Below, piece by piece: positions 17,790 to 27,627 of a stretch of 64,000 bases of DNA (position 1 is its first letter; each line of letters opens with the position of its first letter). Below the pieces are notes generated by a model that did not search any database, was not told the DNA's origin, and was given only the letters and a program-made list of their open reading frames with translations. This DNA is from Opitutaceae bacterium EW11 (GTDB lineage: Bacteria; Verrucomicrobiota; Verrucomicrobiia; Opitutales; Opitutaceae), in the NCBI GenBank assembly GCA_003054665.1, contig QAYY01000010.1, positions 372,001 to 436,000 of the forward strand, given 5' to 3'. Made by a program: the position numbers and the translations under genes.

Positions 17790-18758
17790 CTAGACCACGC
17801 GATCGGTCATCGCCTCGCCGCGCTCAAACGCGGCGAGATTCTTCAGGAAGTGCTCGACGAGTTTTTCGTCCTGATCGCGCCTTCCGCCGGCGGTGTGCGG
17901 CGTGATGTAACAGTTGGGAGCGGTCCAGAGCGGATGTCCGGGAGGAAGCGGCTCGGGATCGGTCACGTCCAGGTACGCCGCGCCCAGCCGCCCCGAGTCG
18001 AGCGCCTCGGCCAGGGCCTTCTGATCCACCGTCGTCCCACGGCCCACGTTGTAGAACTTGGCGCCGCGCTTGCACCAGCCGAGGCGGCGCGCATTGACGT
18101 AGTTCCTCGTCGATTCGTTGTCGGGCAGGACGTTCACCACATGATCCGCGGCGGCGATGACCGAACTCAGCCGGTCCTCGGGGATCACGTGCACGCCGGT
18201 CTCGCTGTAGACCCGCCGACGCACGGCAAAGAGCTTCATGTGAAACGGCGCCAGGAGCTCGGCCAGACGCCGGCCGATGGCTCCGTATCCAAGCATCAAT
18301 ACCGTCTCGCCCGTGAGCAGGCGCGAGTCGTAGCGGCGCTCCGCGTAGTGCCAGGACTGGTCCGTGAGCTGGTCGCGATGCGAGGGAAGCAGCTGGCGCC
18401 CGAACGCGAGCATCATGGCCAGCGCGTGCTGGGCGCACGGATCGGCAAAGACGCCGGAAGCGTTGGTAAACGCCGCGCCGCGTCCACGGAGCGCCTCCTT
18501 GAACGGCTCGGTGTCGTAGCGCGTGTAGCCCGCGGTCGTGACCTCGATCCACCGCAGCTGGGGAAGCGACATCGCCTGAACGACCTCGGGCTGGCCAAAG
18601 GCGACGTCAGCCTGCTGGAGCAAGGGATCGGCCTTGCCCGCGGCCAGCACCGACTCAGAAGCGTCTTTCGAGAAGAGCAGACGATGCTGCTTCGTGCCCT
18701 CCGCCAGCGCGCGGGTCGCGGCGTCGTTGAACTTCGTGTTGCACCAGATCGTCAGCAT
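17790..18758 (-). CDS. D-isomer-specific 2-hydroxyacid dehydrogenase
   Basis: 322 aa. A catalytic-domain half precedes the NAD-binding domain with the Rossmann motif GYGAIG (about residue 157). The conserved NVGRGTTVD (Arg-type substrate loop), DVTDPEPLPPGHPLW (Glu) and ITPHTAG (catalytic His) segments are intact. It reduces a 2-keto acid to a D-2-hydroxy acid, or the reverse, with NAD(P)H; the substrate is unknown. It lies 32 nt downstream of apt on the same strand, with a hairpin between them. Confidence 0.85.
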   Translation of the reverse strand: MLTIWCNTKFNDAATRALAEGTKQHRLLFSKDASESVLAAGKADPLLQQADVAFGQPEVVQAMSLPQLRWIEVTTAGYTRYDTEPFKEALRGRGAAFTNASGVFADPCAQHALAMMLAFGRQLLPSHRDQLTDQSWHYAERRYDSRLLTGETVLMLGYGAIGRRLAELLAPFHMKLFAVRRRVYSETGVHVIPEDRLSSVIAAADHVVNVLPDNESTRNYVNARRLGWCKRGAKFYNVGRGTTVDQKALAEALDSGRLGAAYLDVTDPEPLPPGHPLWTAPNCYITPHTAGGRRDQDEKLVEHFLKNLAAFERGEAMTDRVV

Positions 18759-18766
18759 GGCGGAAA

Positions 18767-18783
18767 GACCGGCTGCGCCGGTC
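18767..18783 (-). terminator. Hairpin in the apt to dehydrogenase spacer
   Basis: GACCGGC/GCCGGTC, a 7-bp stem with a 3-nt loop, occupies half of the 32-nt gap between the apt stop and the next start. On the minus strand it is followed by CTTTCC. It could limit readthrough from apt into the dehydrogenase gene. Confidence 0.4.
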
Positions 18784-18790
18784 GGTTCGT

Positions 18791-19333
18791 TTATTCGGCC
18801 TCGGTGAATTCGCAGAGCGCGTGAACGCGAAGGCCCGCCTCGCGCAGGCGCTTCGAGCCGCCGAGTTCAGGCAGATCGATGATCGCCGCGACGCCCACGA
18901 CGTCGCCCTGCAGCATCCGGAAAAGTTTCGTCGCGGCCAGAAGCGTCCCGCCGGTCGCGATCAGATCATCCACAATCAGGATGCGGTCGCCGGGTTTGCA
19001 GGCGTCGGCATGGATCTCCACCGCCGCCGTGCCGTATTCAAGGTGGTAGTTCTCGCTCACGGTCTTGAACGGGAGCTTGCCCTTCTTCCGCACGAGGGCG
19101 AACGGCTTTCCGAGCTTATAGGCCAGCGCACCGCCCAGGATGAACCCACGGGCGTCGACCGCCGCGATGATGTCGATTTTCGGATACGCCGGATCGTTGG
19201 CGAAGGTGTCGATCACCAGCCGGAAGGCTTCCGGATCGTGAAACAGGGTGGTCACGTCGCGGAAGTTGACCCCCACCTTGGGCCAATCGCGCACCGTGCG
19301 GATACTCGCTTTGATCAATTCGAGGTCGGACAC
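18791..19333 (-). CDS. apt: Adenine phosphoribosyltransferase
   Basis: 180 aa from a GTG at 19333 (VSDLELIKASIRTVRDWPKVGVNFRDVT). The type I PRTase signature is ILIVDDLIATGGT, with upstream AAVDARGFILGGALAYKLGKPFALVRKKGKLP as in Apt. It salvages adenine plus PRPP to AMP. The open frame runs 60 codons further upstream, but that part is low-similarity and Arg-rich. The GTG gives the normal length. Confidence 0.9.
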   Translation of the reverse strand: MSDLELIKASIRTVRDWPKVGVNFRDVTTLFHDPEAFRLVIDTFANDPAYPKIDIIAAVDARGFILGGALAYKLGKPFALVRKKGKLPFKTVSENYHLEYGTAAVEIHADACKPGDRILIVDDLIATGGTLLAATKLFRMLQGDVVGVAAIIDLPELGGSKRLREAGLRVHALCEFTEAE

Positions 19334-19518
19334 GAGGGCCGAGCAGACCGGATCGCGTCCGCCAACGCCAACCTGTTTTTCGGCCGGGCAAGGCCCCGTT
19401 CGCCGACGCCGGGAGAAGACGCCGCCCATCGGCGCCGCGGGCCGCCTCCGCCCTTGCTTCGTTTCCCGCCGGCTGGCATTTCGGAGGACCCCCACAACTG
19501 CGGAGACTCCCAAGCACC

Positions 19519-22500
19519 ATGGAAGCGCTCATCGTCCTGCTTCTGCTCTTTCTTGCGTTCATCCTCTTCGTTTTTCCGATCTGGACCTTCGTCAAACTCA
19601 GCAGACACGGGGAGGAGCTGCGGCAGGCGCAGGCCGAGCAGGAGGCGTTGCGCGAAGAATTGCGGAAACTGAAAGCCGGCCTCGCGTCGGCTCCTCCGGC
19701 GAAGCCGGAATCCGCGAGCGCGGCAGAACGCCCCGCGCCTGCAGCCACCGCGGCCGTCCCACCGGCACCGGCTATCGTCGCACCCGTTTCGGAACAACGC
19801 GCGGTTCCCGCACCGTCGGCCCCGGCCGCGCCGGCGAGCGCCGCCGGCATCAATCAGCCACGCGTCGAAACGCCCACGCTTCCCCCTCTGCCTCCGCCGC
19901 TTCCGTCCGAGAGTCCCGTCGCGGTTTCCGCCACGGCGGAGCCCCCGCCGCCTCCCGTCGCCGAGCCGCCCAGTCCTGCGCGGCCGCGGCTCCCGTCGTT
20001 CAACTGGGAGCAGTTCATGGGGGTGAAGCTCTTCGCCTGGCTGGGCGGCTTCGCGCTTTTTCTGGGGGCAGTTTTTTTCCTCAAGCTCTCGATCGAGCAG
20101 GGATGGATTTCACCCGAACTTCGCGTCGCGATGGGCTTCCTGCTCGGCGTGGGCCTGGTGACGGGCGGCATGGTGCTCTCGCGAAAGAATTTCGCCGTCA
20201 CCGGTCAGACGTTGTGCGCGACCGGCGTGGTCACGCTCTACGCCATCACCTTTGCCTGCCGCGCGCTCTATCACTTCGGGTTCTTCGGACCTCTGCCGAC
20301 GTTCGCCCTGATGATCCTGATCACGACGACGGCGTTTTTCATCGCCGTGCGGCTGGATGCCCGCGTCGTCGCGTTGCTGGGCATGCTCGGAGGTTTCCTC
20401 ACCCCCGTGCTCATCTCCACGGGGCAGGACAATCCGCTCGGCCTTTTCACCTACATCGCCCTGCTCGACATCGGTCTGGTCGCGGTGGCGCTCCATCGCC
20501 GCTGGGATTTCCTCGTTCCGCTCGCGGCCATCGGAACGGCGGCGCTCGAAGTCGGCTGGGCGTCGAAATTTCTCACCAGCGAAAAGGCACTGACGGCGAT
20601 GATCGTCTGCCTGGTGTTCGACGTGCTTTTCCTGGCCGCGTTCGCCGTGGCCCAGCGAAAGGACCGCGACTCGCCGCTCTTCCGCTTCCCCGGCGCCGGC
20701 CTGGTGCTCGTGTCGTTCGCCTTCGCGCTCTACCTCGGTCAGGAGACGGCCGCGGGGCTGCAGCCAGGTCGCTGGCTGGGGTTCGTTTTTCTCTCCGATC
20801 TCTGCCTGCTCGCCCTCGCCTGGATGGCGCCCCGCGCGGCCAAGCTCCATCTCCTCGCGGGCGCCGCGGTCTTTCTGCTGCTCGGCGTCTGGACGTATTC
20901 GCGCCTCAACGCCGATCTGCTCGGCTGGGCGCTGGGAGCCTATCTGCTCTACGCCGTGCTGCACTCGGCGTTTCCGCTCGTGTTGCTGCGACTCCGTCCG
21001 GACGCGGACCCAGGCGGCTGGCATCAGGCGTTCGCCCCGCTGGCCATGCTCCTCGTGCTCGGGCCGGTGCTCAACTCGCCCTATGCGAGTTTCGCCGTCT
21101 GGCCGGCCATCCTGATCCTGGACCTCCTCGCCATCGTCCTGGCCTGGCTGACGGCTTCGGTCGCCGCGGTCGGAGCGGTGCTTGTCTTCACTCTCATCGC
21201 CGCGGCGCAATCGATCTTCCGGCTTCCCCTGGCCTCGAGCGGCAACAGCCTGCTCCTCGTCATCGCGGGTTTCGCCGTCTTGTTCTTCTTCGCCGGCCTC
21301 GCGCTGGTGCGCCGCTGGGCTCCGCTGCTCGCGAAAGGGGAAGGACAGGAGCCGCAGTCGGCGCCGAGTGCGCTCGTGCTCCAGCTTCCGGCGATGTCGT
21401 CGCTGCTGCCGTTCGTCCTGCTGATCATGGCCAGCGCGCGGCTCGCGTTGACCACGCCCAATTCCGTATTCGGTCTGGCGCTACTGCTCGTCGTGCTCAC
21501 GCTCGGGCTCGCAAGAATCCTCCGCCAGGGGCTGCTCCCGGTCTGCTCCCTCGCCGGCGTGCTTGCGCTGGTCTACATCTGGAACCTCAACCATTTCTCC
21601 GCGGCCGCTCCGGGACTGCCTCTCGCCTGGTATCTCGGCTTCTACGTCATCTTCACCGCGTATCCGTTCGTTTTCTACGCGCAGTTCCGCAGCCAGCGCC
21701 TGCCCTGGATCGTCTCGGCGGCGGCGGGGCCGCTCTTCTTTCCCCTCGTGTACGGCGTGATCAAGGCCGGCTGGCCGGGCACGGTGTTGGGCCTGATCCC
21801 CGCGGCCTTCGCCCTCCCGTCGCTCGCGTGCCTGATCGCGGTGCTCAAGGCCGACCCGGTCGAGGAGCCGCGCAGGCTCGGCCGTCTGGCCCTCTTCGGA
21901 GGCGTCGCGCTGCTCTTCATCACGCTGATCTTCCCGATCCAGTTTGAGCGGCAATGGATCACGATCGCGTGGGCGGTCGAGGGCGTCGCGCTCCTCTGGC
22001 TGTTCCACCGAGTCCCGCATCGCGGCCTTCCCATCGCCGCGCTGATTCTGCTGGGCACGGCCTTCGTCCGCCTCGCGCTCAACCCGGCCGTCCTTTCCTA
22101 CCACCTGCGGGGAGGCACGCCGATCTTCAACTGGTATCTCTACGCCTACGGTGTCGTCGTCCTCTGCCTGCTCGCGGGTGCACGCCTGCTCGCCCCGCCG
22201 AGGGAGCGCGTCCTGGGTCTGAACACGCCTCCGTGGCTCAACGCCCTCGGCGGAATCCTGCTGTTCCTTTTGGTGAACATCGAAATCGCCGACTACTTCA
22301 GCGAAGCGAATGTGACGCTCACCTTCCAGTTCTCCGGCAACTTCGCCCGCGACATGTCGTACACCCTCGCCTGGGCGCTCTTCGCGCTCGGCCTGCTCAT
22401 CCTCGGGATCTGGAAGCGCGAGCGGGCGATCCGGTACGCCGGCATGGCCCTGCTCGCGGCGACGTTGATCAAGCTGTACTTCCACGACCTCGCCCGGCTC

Positions 22501-22617
22501 GGCCAAGTTTACCGGATCGTCGCCCTGATGGCGGTCGCGGTGATCGCGATCCTGGCCTCCTTCCTCTACCAGCGTTTTGTCCCTACCGATGAAAAGAAGC
22601 CTGACGCGTCTCCGTGA
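19519..22617 (+). CDS. DUF2339 multi-pass membrane protein
   Basis: 1032 aa. An N-terminal TM (residues 1-25) and a short coiled segment (HGEELRQAQAEQEALREELRKL) are followed by an Ala/Pro-rich linker (about 60-165). Then come about 25 or more TM segments starting at the conserved FNWEQFMGVKLFAWLGGFALFLGAVFFLKLSIEQGWISPELRV. This is the DUF2339 architecture; the biochemical function is unknown. It overlaps the next gene, a DUF3999 protein, by 29 nt. These two families are commonly paired, which suggests one membrane assembly. Confidence 0.92.
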   Translation: MEALIVLLLLFLAFILFVFPIWTFVKLSRHGEELRQAQAEQEALREELRKLKAGLASAPPAKPESASAAERPAPAATAAVPPAPAIVAPVSEQRAVPAPSAPAAPASAAGINQPRVETPTLPPLPPPLPSESPVAVSATAEPPPPPVAEPPSPARPRLPSFNWEQFMGVKLFAWLGGFALFLGAVFFLKLSIEQGWISPELRVAMGFLLGVGLVTGGMVLSRKNFAVTGQTLCATGVVTLYAITFACRALYHFGFFGPLPTFALMILITTTAFFIAVRLDARVVALLGMLGGFLTPVLISTGQDNPLGLFTYIALLDIGLVAVALHRRWDFLVPLAAIGTAALEVGWASKFLTSEKALTAMIVCLVFDVLFLAAFAVAQRKDRDSPLFRFPGAGLVLVSFAFALYLGQETAAGLQPGRWLGFVFLSDLCLLALAWMAPRAAKLHLLAGAAVFLLLGVWTYSRLNADLLGWALGAYLLYAVLHSAFPLVLLRLRPDADPGGWHQAFAPLAMLLVLGPVLNSPYASFAVWPAILILDLLAIVLAWLTASVAAVGAVLVFTLIAAAQSIFRLPLASSGNSLLLVIAGFAVLFFFAGLALVRRWAPLLAKGEGQEPQSAPSALVLQLPAMSSLLPFVLLIMASARLALTTPNSVFGLALLLVVLTLGLARILRQGLLPVCSLAGVLALVYIWNLNHFSAAAPGLPLAWYLGFYVIFTAYPFVFYAQFRSQRLPWIVSAAAGPLFFPLVYGVIKAGWPGTVLGLIPAAFALPSLACLIAVLKADPVEEPRRLGRLALFGGVALLFITLIFPIQFERQWITIAWAVEGVALLWLFHRVPHRGLPIAALILLGTAFVRLALNPAVLSYHLRGGTPIFNWYLYAYGVVVLCLLAGARLLAPPRERVLGLNTPPWLNALGGILLFLLVNIEIADYFSEANVTLTFQFSGNFARDMSYTLAWALFALGLLILGIWKRERAIRYAGMALLAATLIKLYFHDLARLGQVYRIVALMAVAVIAILASFLYQRFVPTDEKKPDASP

Positions 22618-24556
22618 TCTCCTCCTGACCCTGGCCGCCAGCGCCGCCGCCGCCCTTGCGCTCGACGACGCCGATTGGAAGTTCCGGCAGCCCTTCGAAC
22701 TGGAGCGCGCCGGCGTGGTGAAGATCGCGGTGCCGCTCGAAACGCTGGACAAGCTCGAGCCCGACCTGCGCGACCTGCGGATCGTCGGACCCGACGGAGC
22801 CGAAGTGGCGTTCGCCCTCGTGAGGCCGTTCCGGCAGCCCGTCCGCTGGTCGAGCCCGAAAACCATGCAAGTGCGGCTGGAAGACGACGCCACCGTCGTC
22901 ACACTCCAGGGGGAACCAGGGGTGTCCTTCGACGCGGTCGAGCTGATCACGGCAGCGGTGCGATTCCTCAAGCCCGTGCGGATCGAAACGTCGTCCGACG
23001 GCGAACATTGGCAGACGCAGGCCGACGGAGTGCCGTTCTTTCGCCAGTTCGGCGCTTCGCAGACGGTGCTGCCGCTCGCGATCCCCACGACCGGGTGGCT
23101 GCGCGTCACGATCAAGGACCGGCGCCAGGACGCCATCGCCATCTCGGGCGTGCGGCTGCGAGAACCCGCCGCCGAGGAGATGGCGACGGATTCGGTTCCG
23201 ATTCGTATTTCCCGCACCGATACCTACGCCGCGGAAACGGTGGTGACGATCGACCTTCCGGCCGCAAACCTGGAGTTGAAACAGCTCCAGATCCAGACGC
23301 CCGACGTCTTGTTCACCCGGCCGGTGCGCACCGGCTTCTCCCGGTTCTCCGAGGGCGAAGCGCAGGAGCAGACCCTGTCCAGCGACACCGTCTACCGCGT
23401 CCAGCTCGACGAAACCGCCAAATCCGAAAAGACGGCCCTCGCCGTCGGCGCCGCGGTGCCCTCGCGGGAACTGCTCCTGCACATCGAAAACGGCGACAGC
23501 CCCGCTCTCCGCGTCGACCGGATCGAGACGACGCGGATCGTGACCTTCGCCGTATTCGCGGCCTCAGTACCGGGACGGTACGAATGCCTCTCGGGCAACC
23601 CCCGCGCCGCCGCGCCGCGTTACGACGTCGCGGCACTCGCCTCCCAGGTCCGCAACGCGCCTCAGGCGCGGCTTGCCCCCCAGCCGATCGCGCAGAATCC
23701 GAAGTTCCACGCCGCAGAACCCCTGGCGGGCATCGCGCTGGAAGGCGGCGCGCTCAACCCCGCGTCGTGGCGCTCGCATCGCGCGGTGCGGCTCGACGGC
23801 GCCGGCGTTTACCGGCTCGAGCTCGATCTGGCGGCGTTGAGCACCTCCAGCCGAAGCCTCGCGGACGTCCGCCTCGCGCGCGGCGACAAACAGGTCCCCT
23901 ACCTCGTCGAGAACACTTCCCTGCAGCGCTCGGTCGAGCTCACCGCGACGCCCGATCCCGATCGCGAGCGCCCGACGGTCAGCCGGTGGAAAGTGAATCT
24001 GCCGCGGCGAGGGGCGCGCCTGTCCGGCTTGGTGCTGCAGTCCTCAACCCGTCTTTTCGAACGGCAGATCCGCATCCTGGAAAAGCGAATCTCGTCGACC
24101 GGAGAGCCCTTCCAAACGGTGCTTGCCGAGGGACACTGGCGCCGTCTCCCGCAAGACACCGCCACCGCGCTCACGCTCGCGCTTTCTCCGATCGAGACCG
24201 GCACGCTCTGGATCGAGACGGAAAACGGCGACAATCCGGCGATCGACCTGGCGCAAGTCCGCGCGAACTATCCGGTGAGCCGCCTGATTTTCCGCTCGGA
24301 TCGCCCGGAGGGCGTGACGCTTCTCACCGGCAACACGCAGGCCGCGGCCCCCCGCTACGATCTGAGCCTCGTCGCCGGCGCGTTGCTCGGAAGCGAAAAG
24401 CTGACGGCCACGCTGGCCGCCGACGATTTGCCCGCGAAAGCCACGGATGACTCAGGTTCGAAAAACGCAGTGTACTTCTGGGCGGCGCTCGCCGTCGTGG
24501 TGGTGATCCTGCTCGTGGTCGTGGCAAAGCTGCTACCGAAGCCACCCGCCGCATGA
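22589..24556 (+). CDS. DUF3999-family exported, membrane-anchored protein
   Basis: 655 aa from the ATG at 22589 (MKRSLTRLRDLLLTLAASAAAALALDD), giving a clean signal peptide. A large periplasmic beta-rich region follows (opening DWKFRQPFELERAGVVKIAVPLETLDKL, with repeated FSRF/LLHIENGDSPAL and LWIETENGDNPAI elements), then one C-terminal TM (about 630-650) and a short basic end. It matches DUF3999 proteins encoded next to DUF2339 genes; the function is unknown. The start lies inside the preceding gene. Confidence 0.88.
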   Translation: MKRSLTRLRDLLLTLAASAAAALALDDADWKFRQPFELERAGVVKIAVPLETLDKLEPDLRDLRIVGPDGAEVAFALVRPFRQPVRWSSPKTMQVRLEDDATVVTLQGEPGVSFDAVELITAAVRFLKPVRIETSSDGEHWQTQADGVPFFRQFGASQTVLPLAIPTTGWLRVTIKDRRQDAIAISGVRLREPAAEEMATDSVPIRISRTDTYAAETVVTIDLPAANLELKQLQIQTPDVLFTRPVRTGFSRFSEGEAQEQTLSSDTVYRVQLDETAKSEKTALAVGAAVPSRELLLHIENGDSPALRVDRIETTRIVTFAVFAASVPGRYECLSGNPRAAAPRYDVAALASQVRNAPQARLAPQPIAQNPKFHAAEPLAGIALEGGALNPASWRSHRAVRLDGAGVYRLELDLAALSTSSRSLADVRLARGDKQVPYLVENTSLQRSVELTATPDPDRERPTVSRWKVNLPRRGARLSGLVLQSSTRLFERQIRILEKRISSTGEPFQTVLAEGHWRRLPQDTATALTLALSPIETGTLWIETENGDNPAIDLAQVRANYPVSRLIFRSDRPEGVTLLTGNTQAAAPRYDLSLVAGALLGSEKLTATLAADDLPAKATDDSGSKNAVYFWAALAVVVVILLVVVAKLLPKPPAA

Positions 24557-24604
24557 GTCGGTTTCGCCGCGCAGAATGTATTCTACGGCCGGTTGTGCGG
24601 ACCG

Positions 24605-25222
24605 TCAGCGCTGACGATCCGGCCGGGCGAGGCTGAACGTCTCACGAGTCCGCGCGAAAAGTTCTCCGCCCATGCGCCCCACGAGATCGAGTTTCGCCGG
24701 ATCGGGCAGGCCGTCCGAGCCAAGGACCCCGTCGGCGACGAACAAGTTTTCGATCAGCCCAATGACAATGTTCGCCGCCAGCGGTCCGGTGCCCACCGGC
24801 ACGATTTGGTGTACGCGGCATTCGAAGGCCACGGGCGATTGCGCGACCCGGGGAGGCCGGACTTTCAGAGACGGCGCCGACTCGATGCCAAAAGCAGCGA
24901 ACTCATCCTCTCCATACGGGAGCATCGCTGCGGTCGCGTTCATCGGTCCCGCCAGGGCGAACGGAACCACACTCACGACAAACTCCGGCACCTGCTCGAG
25001 GTTGCGGACTGTGTCTTTTTTGGTTCCCTCCCGCGTATTCACCGGGATGAACAGCAACGACGGAGGAGATGAAGATACGCCCTGGAAGAAGCTGAACGGC
25101 GCCAGATTCGTCCGGCCATCCGCGGAGATCGTCGAAACCCAGGCGATCGGCCTCGGCTGGATCGACGACGTCAGCCAAGCATATGCTTCCCTAGCTTTCA
25201 GCGTGGGGAGGTCTACATTCAT
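24605..25222 (-). CDS. Flavin reductase-like FMN-binding protein
   Basis: 205 aa from the ATG at 25222. The FMN-binding split-barrel motif is RPIAWVSTISADGRTNLAPFSFFQGVSSSPPSLLF, typical of flavin reductase-domain proteins of the DIM6/NTAB type. GGAGGG lies about 13 nt upstream of the ATG. It likely binds FMN; the redox partner is unknown. It is divergent from pckG and convergent with the DUF3999 gene. Confidence 0.85.
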   Translation of the reverse strand: MNVDLPTLKAREAYAWLTSSIQPRPIAWVSTISADGRTNLAPFSFFQGVSSSPPSLLFIPVNTREGTKKDTVRNLEQVPEFVVSVVPFALAGPMNATAAMLPYGEDEFAAFGIESAPSLKVRPPRVAQSPVAFECRVHQIVPVGTGPLAANIVIGLIENLFVADGVLGSDGLPDPAKLDLVGRMGGELFARTRETFSLARPDRQR

Positions 25223-25327
25223 GCCGCACCGTACCCTCCGGCGGTGCTCTCGCGAGCGTGGAATTGACCCGATTAATACGACGCCCCAGCGGCGTTTTTC
25301 TATAAGTTTTCCTACCGAGCAAAACCC

Positions 25328-25352
25328 GCGTATAGAAAGGCAGATTATACGC
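25328..25352. promoter_or_regulatory. Dyad upstream of pckG
   Basis: GCGTATA (25328-25334) and TATACGC (25346-25352) form a perfect 7-bp inverted repeat with an 11-nt spacer, centred 75 bp before the pckG ATG. It lies in the 192-bp divergent region shared with the flavin reductase gene. It could be an operator; no regulator is identified. Confidence 0.35.
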
Positions 25353-25414
25353 AGCCCAACCGACGCCCTTGCCGGTAAGCTCCGCGGCGTCACGCACTCA
25401 TTACTACTTCCTCC

Positions 25415-27241
25415 ATGAAGACACGTACGTCCTCCGCACCTCTAAGTAAAAACGAGCACCTCCTGAAGTGGGTCGAGAAAATGGCCGAGCTGACAAAGCC
25501 GGCGGCCATTCACTGGGTGGACGGTTCGCAGGAAGAGTATGATTCTCTCTGCGGCCTGCTCGTCCAGAACGGCACTTTTATCAAACTGAACGAGAAGCTG
25601 TGGCCCGGCTGCTATCTGTCCCGCTCCGATCAAGGCGACGTGGCCCGCGTCGAGGACCGCACGTTCATCTGCTCCCTTTCGAAGGACAACGCCGGCCCGA
25701 CGAACAACTGGGTCGAGCCGTTCCAGATGCGGAAAAAGCTCAAGGAGCTCTTCGATGGCTGCATGGCGGGACGCACGATGTACGTCATCGCCTACAGCAT
25801 GGGCCCCGTCGGGTCCCCGATGTCGCAGATCGGTGTGCAGCTGACCGATTCGCCGTATGTCGTCGTGAACATGCGCATCATGGCGCGCATCGGCCAAAAA
25901 GTCTTCGACGTCATCGACAAGGGTGACGCCCGCATCGTCCCCTGCATGCACTCCGTGGGCGCTCCGCTGGCCCCCGGCCAGAAGGACGTCTCCTGGCCCT
26001 GCAACAAGGAGAAGTACATCGTTCACTTCCCCGAGACCCGCGAAATCTGGTCCTTCGGTTCCGGATACGGCGGCAACGCCCTCCTCGGCAAGAAGTGCTT
26101 CGCGCTCCGCATTGCCTCGAACATCGCCCGCGACGAGGGCTGGATGGCCGAGCACATGTTGATCCTCGGTGTCGAGGACCCGAAGGGCGAAAAGACCTAC
26201 GTCACCGCCGCTTTCCCGAGCGCCTGCGGCAAGACCAACTTCGCGATGCTGATTCCCCCGGCCCCGCTGCAGAAGAAGGGCTGGAAGGTTTGGACGATCG
26301 GCGACGACATCGCCTGGATCAAACCGGGAGCGGACGGAAAGCTCTACGCCATCAATCCGGAAGCCGGCTTCTTCGGCGTCGCCCCGGGCACGTCGGTCAA
26401 GACGAACCCGAACGCGATGGCCGCTCTCTCGAAGAACACCATCTTCACCAATGTCGCGCTGACCCCCGAGGGCGGCGTGTGGTGGGAAGGCATGACCGAC
26501 GAGCCCCCGGCGGAGTGTATCGACTGGACGGGCAAGAAGTGGACACCCGCGATCGCCAAGGAGACCGGCGCCAAGGCCGCTCACCCGAACTCCCGCTTCA
26601 CGGCTCCCGCCTCGCAATGCCCCACGATCGACCCGAAGTGGGAAGATCCCGCCGGCGTTCCGATCAGCGCGATGATCTTCGGTGGCCGCCGCGCGACCAC
26701 GATGCCGCTCATCTACCAGGCGTTCAACTGGTCCGGTGGCGTGTACATGGGCGCGACCATGGGTTCTGAGATGACCGCCGCCGCTGCCGGCACGATCGGC
26801 AAGGTGCGTCGCGATCCGATGGCCATGCTGCCCTTCTGCGGTTACCACATGGGCGACTACTTCCGTCACTGGATCAAGATGCAGAAGTCCATCACCGAGA
26901 CTCCTCGCGTCTTCCACGTGAACTGGTTCCGCAAGGACGCCAACGGCAAGTTCATGTGGCCCGGCTTCGGCGACAACATGCGCGTCCTGAAGTGGATCGT
27001 CGACCGCGCCCGCGGTCGCGGCGCCGCCAAGGAGTCCCCAATCGGCTGGATGCCGCACTACCAGGACCTCGACTGGGAAGGTCTGAATTTCCCGAAGGAA
27101 AAGTTCGACGAACTGATGGCTGTCGACCGTGCCGCCTGGCGCGCCGAGGTCATGGGCCACGAAGAACTCTTCCTCGACCTCCACGACCACCTCCCGAAGG
27201 AAATGGTTTACGAGCGTGAGCTCTTGATTTGCCGGCTGTGA
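25415..27241 (+). CDS. pckG: Phosphoenolpyruvate carboxykinase (GTP)
   Basis: 608 aa, full length for the GTP-dependent class. The nucleotide loop FPSACGKTN sits near residue 270. Other class signatures are present: substrate region [18 protein letters not shown], Mg/Mn region [10 protein letters not shown], and [17 protein letters not shown]. It interconverts oxaloacetate plus GTP with PEP plus CO2 plus GDP, the entry to gluconeogenesis. Codon use is noticeably more uniform and C-ending than in neighbours, as expected for a highly expressed gene. It is followed by a strong terminator. Confidence 0.96.
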   Translation: MKTRTSSAPLSKNEHLLKWVEKMAELTKPAAIHWVDGSQEEYDSLCGLLVQNGTFIKLNEKLWPGCYLSRSDQGDVARVEDRTFICSLSKDNAGPTNNWVEPFQMRKKLKELFDGCMAGRTMYVIAYSMGPVGSPMSQIGVQLTDSPYVVVNMRIMARIGQKVFDVIDKGDARIVPCMHSVGAPLAPGQKDVSWPCNKEKYIVHFPETREIWSFGSGYGGNALLGKKCFALRIASNIARDEGWMAEHMLILGVEDPKGEKTYVTAAFPSACGKTNFAMLIPPAPLQKKGWKVWTIGDDIAWIKPGADGKLYAINPEAGFFGVAPGTSVKTNPNAMAALSKNTIFTNVALTPEGGVWWEGMTDEPPAECIDWTGKKWTPAIAKETGAKAAHPNSRFTAPASQCPTIDPKWEDPAGVPISAMIFGGRRATTMPLIYQAFNWSGGVYMGATMGSEMTAAAAGTIGKVRRDPMAMLPFCGYHMGDYFRHWIKMQKSITETPRVFHVNWFRKDANGKFMWPGFGDNMRVLKWIVDRARGRGAAKESPIGWMPHYQDLDWEGLNFPKEKFDELMAVDRAAWRAEVMGHEELFLDLHDHLPKEMVYERELLICRL

Positions 27242-27287
27242 GCAGAAGTAGCCGGTCGTGACGCACCACAACAGCGCCGTGGTGCTT

Positions 27288-27324
27288 GAAGCCGGGCTCG
27301 AAAGGGCCCGGCTTCTCATTTTTT
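27288..27324 (+). terminator. Intrinsic terminator after pckG
   Basis: A perfect 10-bp stem GAAGCCGGGC/GCCCGGCTTC with an 8-nt loop, followed by TCATTTTTT, 46 nt after the stop. Confidence 0.88.
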
Positions 27325-27627
27325 GATAGGCCATAGATCGGACCAGGTACACGGCGCATTTGGTCCACTGCAGAGGCGCGGCAGGATATCTACGCGCAGC
27401 CACGCAGGGCGGATAGCTTTTCGCTCCTCTCTGCGTGGGCCCACTTCGGGCGAGCCATCCTGGTCGAGCCTGAGAGCGATTCTGGGCGCAAGTGCCGCCA
27501 GTCGTTGGCGTATCTACCGAGCGACGACACCTTTCCTACAACTTTCGCTTTTTTCTTACGCCCGACTGCCGGCGTGCAGGGACTCTCCTCTCAAGCGCTC
27601 CCGTCTGGTGCCGATCTCCACCAAGCA
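27325..27627 (+). other. Intergenic region with a branched RNA-fold candidate
   Basis: 303 bp without a convincing gene. Between 27382 and 27462 three nested or adjacent helices can form: CAGGAT/ATCCTG (27382-27387 with 27457-27462) enclosing CCACGCAG/CTGCGTGG (27400-27407 with 27431-27438) and GCCC/GGGC (27439-27442 with 27448-27451). This makes a small three-way junction about 165 nt before the HDOD gene start. It matches no riboswitch class I recognise. Confidence 0.3.
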
